From Heterobilharzia americana (taxonomy: Eukaryota > Platyhelminthes > Trematoda > Strigeidida > Schistosomatidae), in the NCBI GenBank assembly GCA_944470555.2, contig OX104134.1, forward strand, positions 67,946,678 through 68,010,677: 64,000 nucleotides of DNA, given 5' to 3'. Numbering within the stretch: the stretch's first letter is position 1; each line of letters opens with the position of its first letter. Shown piece after piece: positions 1-10,560 of this stretch. The position numbers and the translations under genes were made by a program. The notes beneath the pieces are model-generated. The model was not told the DNA's origin and did no database searches. It saw only the letters and a program-made list of their open reading frames with translations.

Positions 1-204
1 CGACTATGAATCCTTTTTAAGGCATCGGCACACCGCAAGGGGGTAGGAGTATGCTATTTTTTGAGTCCACTTCCCGTAGGGAAGGCAGCATCATCACTGG
101 ATTGCTGGTCATTCAAGAGAAACACATTACTGCTGTCACTCCTGTCCAGTCATTAGTGTGACTTTGCCCTCACACCTTCACAGCGTAGCAATCTATACTA
201 TAGT

Positions 205-345
205 GGTAACTGCTTTTTAATTAACAACTATCCAAGAGACCTTTCCGGCATAGTGGGACATCAAGGGAACAGGCGTTTGTCTAGCATAGCTCATTGAGTC
301 ACTGTTATATGCAAGCCCGACCACCACATCAAGTTAGCAGCTAAC
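205..345 (-). mobile_element. SR2-like RTE element, 5' UTR fragment (diverged)
   Basis: Read on the minus strand, this stretch aligns by eye with the untranslated leader of the SR2-like element at 57506-57680. Shared blocks include the 'cagct..ta.ttgatgtggt.gtcgggct' region, the 'agcatagctc' region and the 'actgcttttt' region. Divergence is substantial, so it is an old truncated copy. Bases 1-204 show nothing I can assign. Confidence 0.5.
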
Positions 346-1069
346 AGTCGCGAAAATCAACCAACAATTGGGATTACTGAGAAAAGTTTCCTCATAATAA
401 ATTCAGTTTAAATCAACCAGTATTATCTGATATCTTTACTGCCTACTGTGCTGATGTAACATAAACTAGTCTATACAGAGGAATCCCTTTCTTGGATACT
501 CTAATAATGTATTCAGTTTCTTCAACATTCCAGCGGTTTACAAACTGAAGATCGTTCAGTTATGATACAAGTATTATCCTTTCTTCAAAACAAATCTGTC
601 TTTCTGAGTAGTCTGCCATAGGTGTCAGTCACTATGCCTGTGCATATTTCTTGTGGCAACACATCTCCTTCCTTATATAGTAATATCACACCTGAATTAT
701 TAGACCGAATAGCATTGATGGATCAAGCTGTTTTTTAGACTGTTTGGCGAATTACAGCATGTACTAGATGTGTTTGCCTTACATCCTCTTGATAGAAGTT
801 CAATCGTTTGGTGAGTTAACTATTTCTCATTAAAAAGAGTTTAACCATTCAAACTATTTTCTCTACAGTATTGCTTTATTTAACTATCCTGGCCAAAATG
901 AGTCATCTAAAAGTTCATTTTGATCAGCCACTACTTTACCCTGAAGTGTTCAATACCTGTCTATTTGTCTCATCATCATTTAAAAAATAAGAAATTAAAA
1001 AAAGGAATATTTACTCTCAGTAACATCCACTTCATTTTTTAACGTCTTCTAAAACTAGGATATTCTGAA
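346..1069. other. No gene recognised
   Basis: AT-rich sequence with no long open frame, tRNA-like box or tandem repeat that I can see. It lies upstream of a Penelope-like fragment and could be its decayed body, but I find no reverse-transcriptase motif to support that. Confidence 0.5.
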
Positions 1070-1119
1070 AAACGAAACATTATTTACAAAATAAACTGCA
1101 GAAACTATGAAACCACTAT
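1070..1119 (+). mobile_element. Penelope-like element, GIY-YIG domain, 5' half (interrupted)
   Basis: The bases before the RTE insertion match 5515-5565 of the downstream Penelope-like copy, in the stretch that encodes the I-Y-K start and the Cys region of the GIY-YIG endonuclease. The match resumes exactly after the RTE at 4326. Joining the flanks across a single TSD copy places the insertion inside the H-Y-I-G-Q codons. Confidence 0.7.
1106..1119. repeat. Target-site duplication, left copy, of RTE-A copy 1
   Basis: TATGAAACCACTAT occurs here and again at 4326-4339, directly flanking the element. The last bases are ambiguous because the element tail is (ATT)n in this orientation. Confidence 0.85.
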
Positions 1120-4100
1120 TATTATTATTATTATTAGTCCCTTGGGTTCCTAGTGGAACATAGGGCTTCAGTAGCACGCCTCCAGTGACCTCTGTTCTCT
1201 GAGATCTTTTGAACCTGGTCCCACGACAGCCCACAAGCTCTCATTTCCTGCTCGCACGACCTCCTCCATGTCACCCTCGGACGTCCAACTCGTCGCTTCC
1301 CATGGGGATTCCACTCGAGGGCCTGACGCGTGATGTCCTCAGTCGGCCTTCTCAGTGCATGGCCAATCCATCTCCACTTCTTCCTGCATATTTGTTGCGT
1401 GATAGGTTCTTGGTTGGTTCGTTCCCAGAGTTCCTTGTTGCTTATTTTTTCTGGCCATCTGATCTTCAGCAGCGAGCGTAAGCAGTTGTTGATGAATGTC
1501 TGTAGTTTATTGGAAATACCTTTCGTGACGCGCCAAGTCTCTGAGCCATACAAGAGCACTGACTTGACGTTGGTGTTGAAAATCCGTATCTTGTTCCGCA
1601 TGCTGAGTGCAGAAGATCTCCACACTGGTTTCAGGCTAATGAATGCCTGTCTTGCTTTTCCGATTCTGACTTTGACGTCCTCGTCCGTCCCGCCTGTAGT
1701 TGAAACAGTGCTTCCTAGATAAGTGAAGGAGGTTACTTCCTTCAAGTTTCTCCCGTTGACGGTGATTGGAGTTTGTTGTTGTTGTTGATGGTGGTGGTGC
1801 GGTATCTTCATCACTTCTGTCTTCTCTATATTCACCTGAAGTCCCGTCTTAGCTGCCTCTTCTGTCAACTTGTTAGTTTTTGCCTGCAGATCTTCAAGTT
1901 TATGTGACATTAGGCATAAGTCATCGGCGAAATCCAAGTCTTCTAGGTTCTTTTCCGTCGTCCAGTGTATCCCCCTCTTCTCGCTGCCTACTGTTTGCTG
2001 CATGATCCAGTCCACCACAATCAAGAATATCATGGGGGATAGTAGGCAACCTTGTTTCACTCCTGTCTTCACTTCAAAGGCATCACTGAGCTTCCCATTG
2101 TGGATTACTTGGCATGTGGCATCTTCATATAGTTGTTGAATGAGGCGGATAAAGGTTTGCGGTACTCCGTAGTATTGAAGCAGTTTCCAAATTACTTCTC
2201 GGTCGACGCTGTCAAAGGCCTTCTCAAAGTCGATGAAGTTGAGGTGGAGAGGTGATTGCCATTCTATGCTCTGTTCTATGATGATACGAAGCGTTGCAAT
2301 TTGGTCTGCACATGATTTGTACTTCCTGAAGCCTGCCTGTTCCGGTCGTAGTTTTGAATCCAGTGCGTCTTTAAGCCTCTCCAGGATGATGCGGCTTAAT
2401 ATTTTACTTGGGGTGGACAGGAGAGTGATTCCGCGCCAGTTCTTGCAAGCACTGAGGTCTCCCTTCTTCGGCAGTTTGACAAGGTAACCCTTCTTCCAAT
2501 CGTCAGGTACCTTCTCTTCCTTCCACACCTTCTGCAATAGTGGTGTGAGCATGTCCGCTGTTGTCTCTGCATCTGTTCTCAGTGCTTCTGGCGGTATTCC
2601 ATCTGGTCCTGCTGCTTTCCCGCATTTCAGTAGCTTTATGGCGTTCAGGACTTCCATTTTCGTTGGGGGATTAATGTTCACTTGTAGTTCAGCGGCTGCA
2701 GGTGGTATTTCTGGACGAAGTGCAGGTGGTGGTCGATTCAAGAGCTTCTTGAAGTGGTCGGCCCATCGTTTCCTCTGTTTCTCTTCTTTTGTAATTAAAT
2801 TTCCTTCTTCATCTTTTATTGGTTTCATCTGTGTTGGTCTCTTCCCTGATAGCAACCTGGTTATTTGATACAATGTCGTCAGGTCTCTCTTACCTGCAGC
2901 CTGTTCTGCTTCACTTGCCAGTGTTTCGTAGAAGTGTCTTTTGTCTTTGCGTGCACTCTTCTTCACTTCTTTATCCAGTGTTTTATACATTGTGCTCAGT
3001 TCCTCTTGTCGTTGAGCATCCTTGCACTGGTTTATCTTCTGCTTCACCATCCTCCTCTCCTCTATCAGCTTCCAGGTATCCGTCGAGATCCATTCCTTGT
3101 CTTCTTTCTTCTTCCTTCCTAATACTGTTGTGCAGGTTTCTTTCCACATAGCTTTCAAAGACTTCCAGTGTTCTTCCACACAGGTTTCTTCAGGGATGTT
3201 GCTCGATGTCTTGATGGCTGCCTTGAAGATCTCCTTTGTAGTTTCATCCTTCAGTTTCCGAGTGTTGTACTTGAATTGAGGTCTATCACCAGCTTCCTTG
3301 AAGGCTTTTAACTTGATTTCGAAGGTTCCTTGCACTAGATAGTGGTCTGAACCTACATCTGCTCCTCTTCTTGACCTTGTGTTAAGTAGACTGCGTCTCC
3401 ATTTTCTTGAGATTGAGATAAAGTCGATTTGATTTTTAGTGTGTCCATCTGGTGAAATCCATGTCGCTTTGTGGATATCTTTGTGCCTGAACACACTGCC
3501 TCCAATCACCAAATCGTTGAATGCGCAGAATTCTGCAAACAATTCTCCATTCTCATTCATTTCACCTAGCGCCTCTCGACCCATGGTTAGTTCTCTTCCC
3601 GTGTTGTCCCCTCCCAGTTTGGCATTCATGTCGCCCATTAGAATTTTGATATCGCCAACTGACGTCTTGTCCAGTGTTGACTGAAGTTGTCTGTAGAAAT
3701 CCTCCTTTTTCTCTTGCTCTGCATTATTTGTAGGTGCATAACATTGTATGATTGTGACCTTTCTTCCTTTTGAGTTGAATCTTGCTGTCATGATCCTGGA
3801 GGAGATTGGTTCCCACTGCATGAGAGCCTTCGATGCTCTTGAGGACATCATGATAGCCACTCCCTCAGTGTGCTCGTGGTTGTCGTCTGGGTGACCGGAG
3901 TAGATTATTGATTCTCCAGTTGACAGTTTGGAGAGTCCACTCCCATTCCATCTGCTTTCGCAAATCCCAAGCACTTCGATGTTATACCTTCTCATCTCCT
4001 TTGCAATCTGGGCTGCCTTACTGGGTTCAAACATCGTGCGGACATTCCATGTCCCCACGTTTACTTTCGCTTTCATCGAGAGAAGACACATCGGCCCGGC

Positions 4101-4325
4101 TAATTGGCTTCCCGAAGGCTTTCACCAACTGGCGTCATTTCGCCTCTCCGATTCCAGCGGGGAATAAGTTTGTTTTCATTTTTTATATTTTGTTTGTGCT
4201 TTGAAGTTTCTTTAGCGGTTAGATTTGTTTTACGGGGTAGGGTTGCTAGCCCTATGCCCAACCTTCCCTCTTTACCCGGGCTTAGGACCGGCTAGTAACT
4301 AGTAAACTAGTTAACCAGGCGAGGT
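1120..4325 (-). mobile_element. RTE-A copy 1: full-length RTE-clade non-LTR retrotransposon
   Basis: The element is about 3.2 kb on the minus strand. Its 5' end begins ACCTCGCCTGG, next to 4325. A leader of roughly 230 bp precedes one long ORF, and the 3' end is a short (TAA)n tail overlapping the end of the coding region. The single ORF, near-absent 3' UTR and trinucleotide tail are typical of the RTE clade. A 14-bp TSD shows it arrived by target-primed reverse transcription. It is nearly identical to the copy at 15848-19064, so it is young. It sits inside a Penelope-like endonuclease domain. Confidence 0.93.
1134..4091 (-). CDS. RTE endonuclease-reverse transcriptase, intact (985 aa)
   Basis: Retrotransposon polyprotein that nicks target DNA and copies its own RNA there. 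An exonuclease-endonuclease-phosphatase (APE-type) domain spans about residues 8-255, with TWNVRT near 14, Glu45 in ICESRW, YAPTN near 118, Asp154/Asn156 in GDMNAK and the Ser-Asp-His triad at 248-250. The linker at 260-480 is basic and helical. The reverse transcriptase covers about 485-800: GPDG near 495, motif A IDFEKAFD (Asp621), motif B GVKQGCLLSP (677-686), motif C FADD (721-724), and YLGS near 791. A HHHHQQQQQ tract follows motif C at about 765-773. The C-terminal region has LLYGSETW (847) and RWIGHALRRP (907). I chose the first ATG after an in-frame stop in the leader. No frameshift or lost catalytic residue is visible. Compared with copy 2 it lacks four residues near 296 and has a few substitutions. 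Activity is inferred. Confidence 0.95.
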   Translation of the reverse strand: MCLLSMKAKVNVGTWNVRTMFEPSKAAQIAKEMRRYNIEVLGICESRWNGSGLSKLSTGESIIYSGHPDDNHEHTEGVAIMMSSRASKALMQWEPISSRIMTARFNSKGRKVTIIQCYAPTNNAEQEKKEDFYRQLQSTLDKTSVGDIKILMGDMNAKLGGDNTGRELTMGREALGEMNENGELFAEFCAFNDLVIGGSVFRHKDIHKATWISPDGHTKNQIDFISISRKWRRSLLNTRSRRGADVGSDHYLVQGTFEIKLKAFKEAGDRPQFKYNTRKLKDETTKEIFKAAIKTSSNIPEETCVEEHWKSLKAMWKETCTTVLGRKKKEDKEWISTDTWKLIEERRMVKQKINQCKDAQRQEELSTMYKTLDKEVKKSARKDKRHFYETLASEAEQAAGKRDLTTLYQITRLLSGKRPTQMKPIKDEEGNLITKEEKQRKRWADHFKKLLNRPPPALRPEIPPAAAELQVNINPPTKMEVLNAIKLLKCGKAAGPDGIPPEALRTDAETTADMLTPLLQKVWKEEKVPDDWKKGYLVKLPKKGDLSACKNWRGITLLSTPSKILSRIILERLKDALDSKLRPEQAGFRKYKSCADQIATLRIIIEQSIEWQSPLHLNFIDFEKAFDSVDREVIWKLLQYYGVPQTFIRLIQQLYEDATCQVIHNGKLSDAFEVKTGVKQGCLLSPMIFLIVVDWIMQQTVGSEKRGIHWTTEKNLEDLDFADDLCLMSHKLEDLQAKTNKLTEEAAKTGLQVNIEKTEVMKIPHHHHQQQQQTPITVNGRNLKEVTSFTYLGSTVSTTGGTDEDVKVRIGKARQAFISLKPVWRSSALSMRNKIRIFNTNVKSVLLYGSETWRVTKGISNKLQTFINNCLRSLLKIRWPEKISNKELWERTNQEPITQQICRKKWRWIGHALRRPTEDITRQALEWNPHGKRRVGRPRVTWRRSCEQEMRACGLSWDQVQKISENRGHWRRATEALCSTRNPRD

Positions 4326-4600
4326 TATGAAACCACTATATCGGACAGAAAAGGCCGATGTTTTCGTATCGTCTACATGAATATCAGCTAGTAGTAAAGC
4401 GTCATAACATTTCCCCCTAATATCAATGCATATGGACTACTGTTTACATGAATTTGGTTGGGGAAATGTGGAAATCCTAGACAGACGAAATACAAAGAAT
4501 TTTAGAAGCTTGGTATTCAGGATAGTCAGTGATAAACAAACATATTGACACTGATTTAATTCATCAACCAATCAGAAACAACAAGGCGGTCAAAGTTCAC
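4326..4600 (+). mobile_element. Penelope-like element, GIY-YIG domain, 3' half
   Basis: Continuation of the Penelope-like fragment ending at 1119. It starts with the Y-I-G-Q codons and runs parallel to 5563-5830 of the next copy, including the arginine/histidine segment and the stretch around the catalytic glutamate. It is diverged, with frameshifts. It is followed directly by the next Penelope-like copy in the same orientation. Confidence 0.65.
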
Positions 4601-6060
4601 GTCAGCGAATCAGCCAATCGAAATAAAGATGGCGACAATGCTCAGACTTTGGCAAAAATAACCACTCACACACAACGCCATTAGGACGAGCCACAAAGCC
4701 AATTGTGAGGAAAGCCTGATCAATGAAGACAAAAACCTTACAGGACACACAAAACTTAAATTTTCAAGTCTGATAGGACTCATCGACCTTTGTATGACAA
4801 CATACTTCCAATTGAATGGTAAGATATACAAACAGATGAAAGGAACTCCAATGGGATCACCGATATCGGATTAATAGCAGAAGCAGTGATCCAGAGACTA
4901 GAAGCCATTATTCTACCTGTGATCAAACCAAAAATTTGGATTCGTTATGTAGACGACACTTTTGTCATCATTAAAAAGGATGACATAAAAAACACCCACA
5001 GTTTGATCAACAACGTTTTCAATTATATCAAATTCACAATGGAGAAAGGATCAAACAACCAACTACCATTCCTGAATGTTCTGGTCAATAGAACAAATAC
5101 GGGGAAGCTGGAAACCCAAGTGTACAGGAACCCAACACACACTGACCAAGTCCTCAACTACAATAGCAACAACCCAACAACACAAAATCGGTTGCGTGCA
5201 GACTCTATTCAGAAGAGCGAGAACACACTGCAGCACAACAACTTCACGGGGAAACGAAGAAAATTACTTGATGTCCATCCTAAAAAAGAACGGCTACCCA
5301 CGAAACTTTAACAGAAGATGCCTATCCCGTGCATCACCAACTACAAAGTCATCGACAGAAATCAACAAACGCATCATCCTACCATACATAAAGAATGTAT
5401 CAGAAATCACAAGAAGATTGCTGAGACCACTTTGAATTGCTGTGGCTCATAAACCAGCAAATTCCCTCCAAACACTATTATGAAGACCAAAGGATGCAAC
5501 AAGCAAAGAAGACAAACCCAATATCATTTACAAAATCAACTGCAATAACTGTAGTCAACACTACATTGGACAAAGTGGTCGCCCTCTTCACCTTCGTCTA
5601 CATGAACACCAATTGGCTATCAAACGTCACGACATTTCATCACTCATTTCAATGCACGTGGATAATTACGGACATGAATTCAATTTCGACAATGTAGAAA
5701 TTTTGGACGGAGAGAGGAAACACAAAGAATATCAGAAATTCCCTAGAATCTTGGCATTCAGCAATCAATAGATGTATAGACATAGACTCAATCTATCAAC
5801 CAATAAGAAAGATGATAAACGACAGAAAGGTCAGAGGTGAAGCAGATGAACAGCCAACAGGAAAGTCTATACAATCAATGACACAGCAATCGAAGGGAAC
5901 AACCAATCACAGACCACATCGTCAGAGCAAGCTACTAAATCACTCACGGAGAGATATTGACAGCTCACTTCATACTGAAGTTAGTGCTGATGATGTCGTC
6001 TAGCAAGGTGATGAAAGCTTCACGATTAAACAACCCAGCTCAGAGAACACAATACAACTA
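4601..6060 (+). pseudogene. Penelope-like element: RT plus GIY-YIG endonuclease, frame-broken
   Basis: 5'-truncated Penelope-like retroelement. Reverse-transcriptase signatures start near 4800 with an F-Q-L-N-G-K-IY-K-Q-x-x-GTPMGSP block. A one-base loss near 4873 shifts the frame. An open frame from 4886 to 5311 then carries RYVDDTF (about 4943-4965), LPFLNVLV near 5065 and VYRNPTHTD near 5120, the usual order in PLE RTs. A GIY-YIG endonuclease follows in another frame (about 5515-5770). It has an IY start, C-N-N-C, HYIGQ at 5559-5573, an arginine-rich LRLHEH segment and a downstream E..RKHKE region. The frame changes make it non-functional. A candidate hammerhead ribozyme lies at its 3' end, as known for this class. 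Confidence 0.8.
5969..6060 (+). ncRNA. Candidate hammerhead ribozyme (PLE type)
   Basis: The order of parts fits a type I hammerhead. CTGATGA is at 5987-5993, a six-pair stem II at 5995-6012 (GTCGTC / GGTGAT, with three G-U pairs), GAAA at 6013-6016, and a short stem III GCT/AGC (6017-6019 with 6037-6039). U-C at 6040-6041 is the expected cleavage site. Stem I pairs poorly, since the first possible pair is G-A, so this copy may be dead. Hammerheads in Penelope-like terminal repeats are established. The assignment here is from motif order only. Confidence 0.45.
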
Positions 6061-6405
6061 AAAACAACAAGTCATTTTCAGCGAGAGAGAATAAATTTAT
6101 TTTATATTGAAAATATACTATTTCGCAGGAACGTTCAACGTAACAGCAAATATCAGTATTGTGTATTGGAATCGGGATGGTTGAACTATTCTCTATTAGC
6201 CAGCTTTCAAAGTATGATCGAGTTAGAATTACGCCTAATACTAAATGGAGATATGTTATCATGCTTGTCGAGCAACATGTGTATTTGGTGTTGATGCGGA
6301 AGGTAAAGTATAGTGAAGTTATAAGCAGGTTTACTTAATCATGCATGTGTACTCTTCAGATAAGTGGTTGCGCAAACATTCATACATCCACGCATACCAT
6401 TTTAC

Positions 6406-6569
6406 ATTTGTTTATTTGATGTATAACACATAATGATCTAGTATTATTTACGTGATTACTTTTCGAGCATAAATTATAGCTCATAATGATATCATTGATT
6501 GAGCAATAATTTATGCTCGAAACGTCATGAAGTAAACAATATTGTATCACTGTGTGTTATAAAACAAAT
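6406..6569. repeat. 164-bp imperfect palindrome
   Basis: The two halves are reverse complements with scattered mismatches, centred near 6487. Outer ends are ATTTGTTTA and AAACAAAT, and the inner stem includes CGAGCATAAATTAT and its complement. It could be a MITE-like hairpin or a folded remnant of a Penelope-like terminal repeat, given the neighbouring PLE. No coding capacity. Confidence 0.75.
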
Positions 6570-8235
6570 CTCATGCGGAATTAAATTCCACCACAGTGCC
6601 CAAGTTTTACACCTACATTCACATATACTTAAATTTCTATGCTTATCTTGAGAGTGGAACTTTAATTTTGTATTCGGTACCTAGGGGAGAGACATTCTTA
6701 TGCACTACTGAGGAGTTCCGTAATAGGATGAAACAGCTCTACAGTTCTTTCAGGTTTCAAATGGTTCTCCAACTGACAAAAGCTACCTGAAGACCAAGAA
6801 ATCCCACACCCGCCAAAGTGAATCACAGTTCAGGCTTTGGAAACAGATGAGCTGGTCAGAAAGGTATTTTCTTTCACAGACTCCACCGATGCGACTGAGA
6901 ATGACCAAACAGAATTCTGAATGCTACATAATTTCAGATTAATTTATTGTCATCTATCATTACTTCACAACCTGTCAAATAGTTTTGGAGACATTTTTCT
7001 AATATCTGAACCACTTACTTGTAAGTAGTATAACTGTACTGAGTATATTTCAAAAGAAGCATGAAGTTGAAATTCTGCTCAGGGGAAGGATCAGTGCCTT
7101 GATGTTTCTGGGGAGTTATTAAGTTTTGCAAATGAAGAAATATAGTCCCAGAAAAATGAACTGAGCCCGAATGAGCACCAATTCACTTGATGTTATACTT
7201 GGTTTTATCAGTGCATATGTAATTTACTAAACATTACACCACTTCAAATTGTTAGCTTATTGGCGACAGAACGAATGATCCTATGGAGGTTAATCAACTT
7301 ATTCCAGATACAGACTGTCACTTTATCGAACTCAGCAGTATGATTATCAGTCAGTGCATGATGAACACCAGTAGTCCAGCTTTTCTTCGGATTGTTAATC
7401 TTAGTAGGGTTTAACATTCTAATCTGAGTAAAGCAAGAAGAACAATAGTAGCAGAATTAGCATACATGCATTTTGTGGATTTGATTCAGTCTCTTTATTA
7501 TCTATAAAATATAATATTTATGATGGAAAATGTGTTTTACGACTTACTTTCATAAAACGACAAGAATTGTTCGAATTGAGATGGAAGGTAACAAAGATTT
7601 AGGTTGATCGAAGTTGTCAAAACTACTCGAAGGTTAGATATTTATGCAGTGATAGAATGAACATTCGAGAGAAGATAGTAAACATATAAATGGGAGGTGT
7701 TTGTTTACAGTGTTTTAGTAAAATTAGTAAAAACGAGGTTACGGTTAAGTAAACGTAGTTAAGATCAAGACGTTTTCATTATATTTAGAAGTAAGATGAA
7801 TACAACTCAGAAAGTGGGAGTAGGTTTTGAAATAGATCGAGAAATAAATTCACAAAAAAACTAAACTAAGGGTCATGAAATCTAGTACTTACACATTTAG
7901 GAGATTAGGATCACTAAGGTAATGCAAGATTGACAACAGTACACTTCTGAATACATAGATCACGTTTTTGTCTTTTAGTTGCAACTGCTTCAGTAAACCG
8001 CAAAAGAGTAGGTTCCCGTTGTTTATCGATCACTTCGAATGAAATTACTAGGTCAAATTTACGCCCTGCATCAAACAAGTACCGGACGGTTTCATTATTT
8101 AAACCCTGTGGACCTTCAAGACTCAAATTCTTCCTGATACGTTCAGAAATAAGGATAAGAACCACTCTTTCTGTTCCTCCTATCTATGTGCTTTGGCGTG
8201 TACATGTAAACTGGTAGATATAGTTGGAGGTAGCA
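6570..8235. other. No gene firmly recognised
   Basis: Mostly AT-rich sequence without clear motifs. A stop-free stretch on the minus strand (7914-8165, about 83 codons, with a possible acceptor AG upstream) reads like protein. It lacks an ATG, has no domain I recognise and no clear splice donor, so I do not call it a gene. Confidence 0.4.
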
Positions 8236-9125
8236 AGAGTTGGGAACTTGCCCAATTTAGACTGTCTCAATGAACATTGAGTTTGATATACACAGACTAA
8301 CTTGGCAGCTGGATAGGTCATTTTTATTGCAGCACTCACTCTATGACTCATCCATGTGGCGATTTCATTCCCTTTGAAGACAAGGTATCAAATGTACTGC
8401 ACTTAATTCTCTTCTCTTCTGTTCTACCATACTTGTCAATGGACGTTGGTGAGTAACCGTTTTTGCGTAGACAGTTTTCGATACAGGTTAGTTTTTCCTC
8501 GATATCTTTTATTTCAGAGCAGAGTTTACGCGTAGGGGTGAAAAATGTTCTTACAAGACATCTTTTGCAACTGATTGGGCAAAAGATGTTGAAGTTTAAA
8601 TAAAGCCTGCTCTACCAGTCTTTCCGATGAATCAATCAGTGAATCTTTGCATTTTATGACATTGTAGGCCGAGGTCTAGGAAATGATATTTTTTGTCATT
8701 TTAATTTTCCACTGTGAATGCTTTATTAGCTTGCACTTCATTGAAAATATTCAATAAGTGAGAGGCATGTTCAACATTATTGAATGCAACAAATGTATCG
8801 CCAACATACCTTACGTAGAATGCTGTTTAGTTGATTGTATATTTCAGTTTTATCTGTTTTAGCCTCCCCATGAATGTCCCCATGTCACTTACGGTCAACC
8901 TAAGACTTCATTATCTTTCATCTCCATTTGAAAAATTCTTGTCGATTTGTTAGTGTACGTTGTGCAGTAAATTGTTTATCATGAACAATAACTCTATAGG
9001 TTGTAAAGAGGCTGAGGAGAATAGACTAAATATATGCAAGCTAATTTTGCTACTATTGTTCTTTTTGCTTTATTCAAATTCATGAAAAGGGAGAATTGTA
9101 TGATTCCTTCTTGTATTATTTTTAA
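8236..9125 (-). pseudogene. Penelope-like element fragment (RT C-terminal part and linker)
   Basis: Read on the minus strand, several frames give Penelope-like RT pieces in order. They are a V-R-Y-V-G-D-T-F block near 8800 (the usual YVDD has become YVGD), a conserved F-L-D-L segment near 8690, an I-E-E-K-L...L-R-K-N-G-Y segment near 8480, and a linker ending near 8270 in the type that precedes the GIY-YIG domain. Multiple stops and frameshifts are present. It ends about five bases from the left boundary of the large inverted repeat. Confidence 0.6.
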
Positions 9126-9149
9126 CTCTACTGACATTCGCTCTCCACT

Positions 9150-9390
9150 TACCTGACTGACGCCAATTGTTTATCTGGTTTACCAGGTCTTCCTGGGTTA
9201 CCCACGTCAGTCCTATGTCACTACGGGCTTCCAGCTATGCGCTTATTCATCAAAATGGTGTACGTTACAGATCGTGCACTCCTGCTAACGGGGATAACGA
9301 CTTACTCCTGGTTATCTACATATCCCACTTAAGGAGGGATGGAATTGAGTGTGCGACCTAGGTTTTCAGCCGCTTAGGCCAGTTGCATAC
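9150..9390 (-). repeat. Short interspersed repeat, possibly tRNA-like (left-arm copy)
   Basis: On the minus strand a segment resembling a Leu/Ser-type A box (CTGGCCTAAGCGGC) is followed by a weak B-box-like CACTCAATTCC. It is more GC-rich than its surroundings. The inverted copy is at 43029-43269. SINE identity is tentative, since no tail or TSD was found. Confidence 0.3.
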
Positions 9391-10001
9391 CACAATTGTA
9401 TCTCTACTTAATAAGAACCTTTTTTCCTACCATGGTGGAACGGTAACACTCCAGCATTCCAATTTTCACTGCATGCGTGGTTAGCAGCCAATTTTTTCAG
9501 GTTTAGGAATCCACAGCCGACTGACTTCGAAGATACTCTACTTGGCTAGAAGGAGTAATACAAGCATGGTCACGAGTGCAGTGACTAGGATATTTAGCGA
9601 CTAATCTGTAGTAGACTGCGCCTCATCTATGCGAAGCTTCCTCTGAAAAAGAGGGATAGAGAAACAGAACAAGGTTAGCTTAAGAAAAGGAACTGGAGGT
9701 TCTAAGAATATTGTACTAGAGCTGGTCTCAGAGAGGGGAGGAAACGAGTAGAACACAGTCGAAAAGAGTCGCCGTATGGTTCCACGCAACTGACAACACA
9801 TACGAAATTATATTCGTAGGAAAATAGGCGGCCCAGATAAACAAATAATGGTTTATACACTGTTAGAGAAAATGTACAAAATATGGGAAATAACATGAAG
9901 AAAAATTATTTTCAACTTAAAAACATCTAAAAATATTTATTGACTTCCATGCAAGAAAGCAGCTAAAAAAATCACGAATTTACTACATACCCATTAGGAA
10001 C

Positions 10002-10560
10002 TCAACAATTATCGGTAAGACTTATCATCACAGCAGAGATTATGCGTGAACTAACCGTTGCTGAACATATGATGACAAAAACTAAAATCATGCCCAAAAA
10101 ACGACTACTTGGATTCTTAATATTAGGATGCAATCTACTGCGACTCAGGTTTCTGTAACTTAGGGTCTTTACCAGAATATGTTCATATTGGAAGGAGGAA
10201 AAAGGTAAAGAAGTGTGTATATCGTCCAGTTCATGTACTTTCCTAATATAAATAGCCATTCAGCTATCCATCTGTTCCTCTTGAAAGAAGAACGTCCAAA
10301 AAAGCAGTCACCTCATCCTGTGATTTCTACTGACAAGTGAATTATATAGCTGGGCGTGCTTCATGGAATTCGATTCTATCCATTTTTGTAAAGAAGCAAT
10401 GTATCATTCACATATCTGATGTGAAATCCAAACTTTCGAATAAATTGATTCAGAGGACCATTTTCCTGTCTAAGTAGGAAAATACCTGCCGATATGGGAC
10501 CAAACGAACTCTGAAAATTGTCAAAAAGCACATGAAAGACATTTGTGATGAAACTTTCAG
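10002..10560 (-). pseudogene. Penelope-like RT fragment (left-arm copy)
   Basis: Minus-strand frames show F-H-I-R-Y-V-N-D-T-L-L near 10420 (YVDD altered to YVND), then an F-x-D-V-L-L-S-R block near 10290. An 85-codon open stretch (10259-10002) follows, with the Y-x-R-K...T-x-L-P-F-S-S-F-Q-Y segment of this RT class. Stops separate the blocks. It is a different PLE lineage from the copy at 4.6 kb and is duplicated at 41859-42417. Confidence 0.6.

Noticed and set aside
1209..4295. Many open frames on the plus strand across RTE-A copy 1 (and the same set at 15937-19035)
   Set aside because: They are antisense shadows of the RTE ORF, repeated identically in both copies and rich in Ser/Leu/Phe as expected for the complement of a biased coding strand.
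7914..8165. Possible host exon on the minus strand (about 83 codons)
   Set aside because: It begins with GTG rather than ATG and is preceded by an in-frame stop. No donor or partner exon was found, and I recognise no domain. An open stretch of this length can occur by chance in 64 kb.
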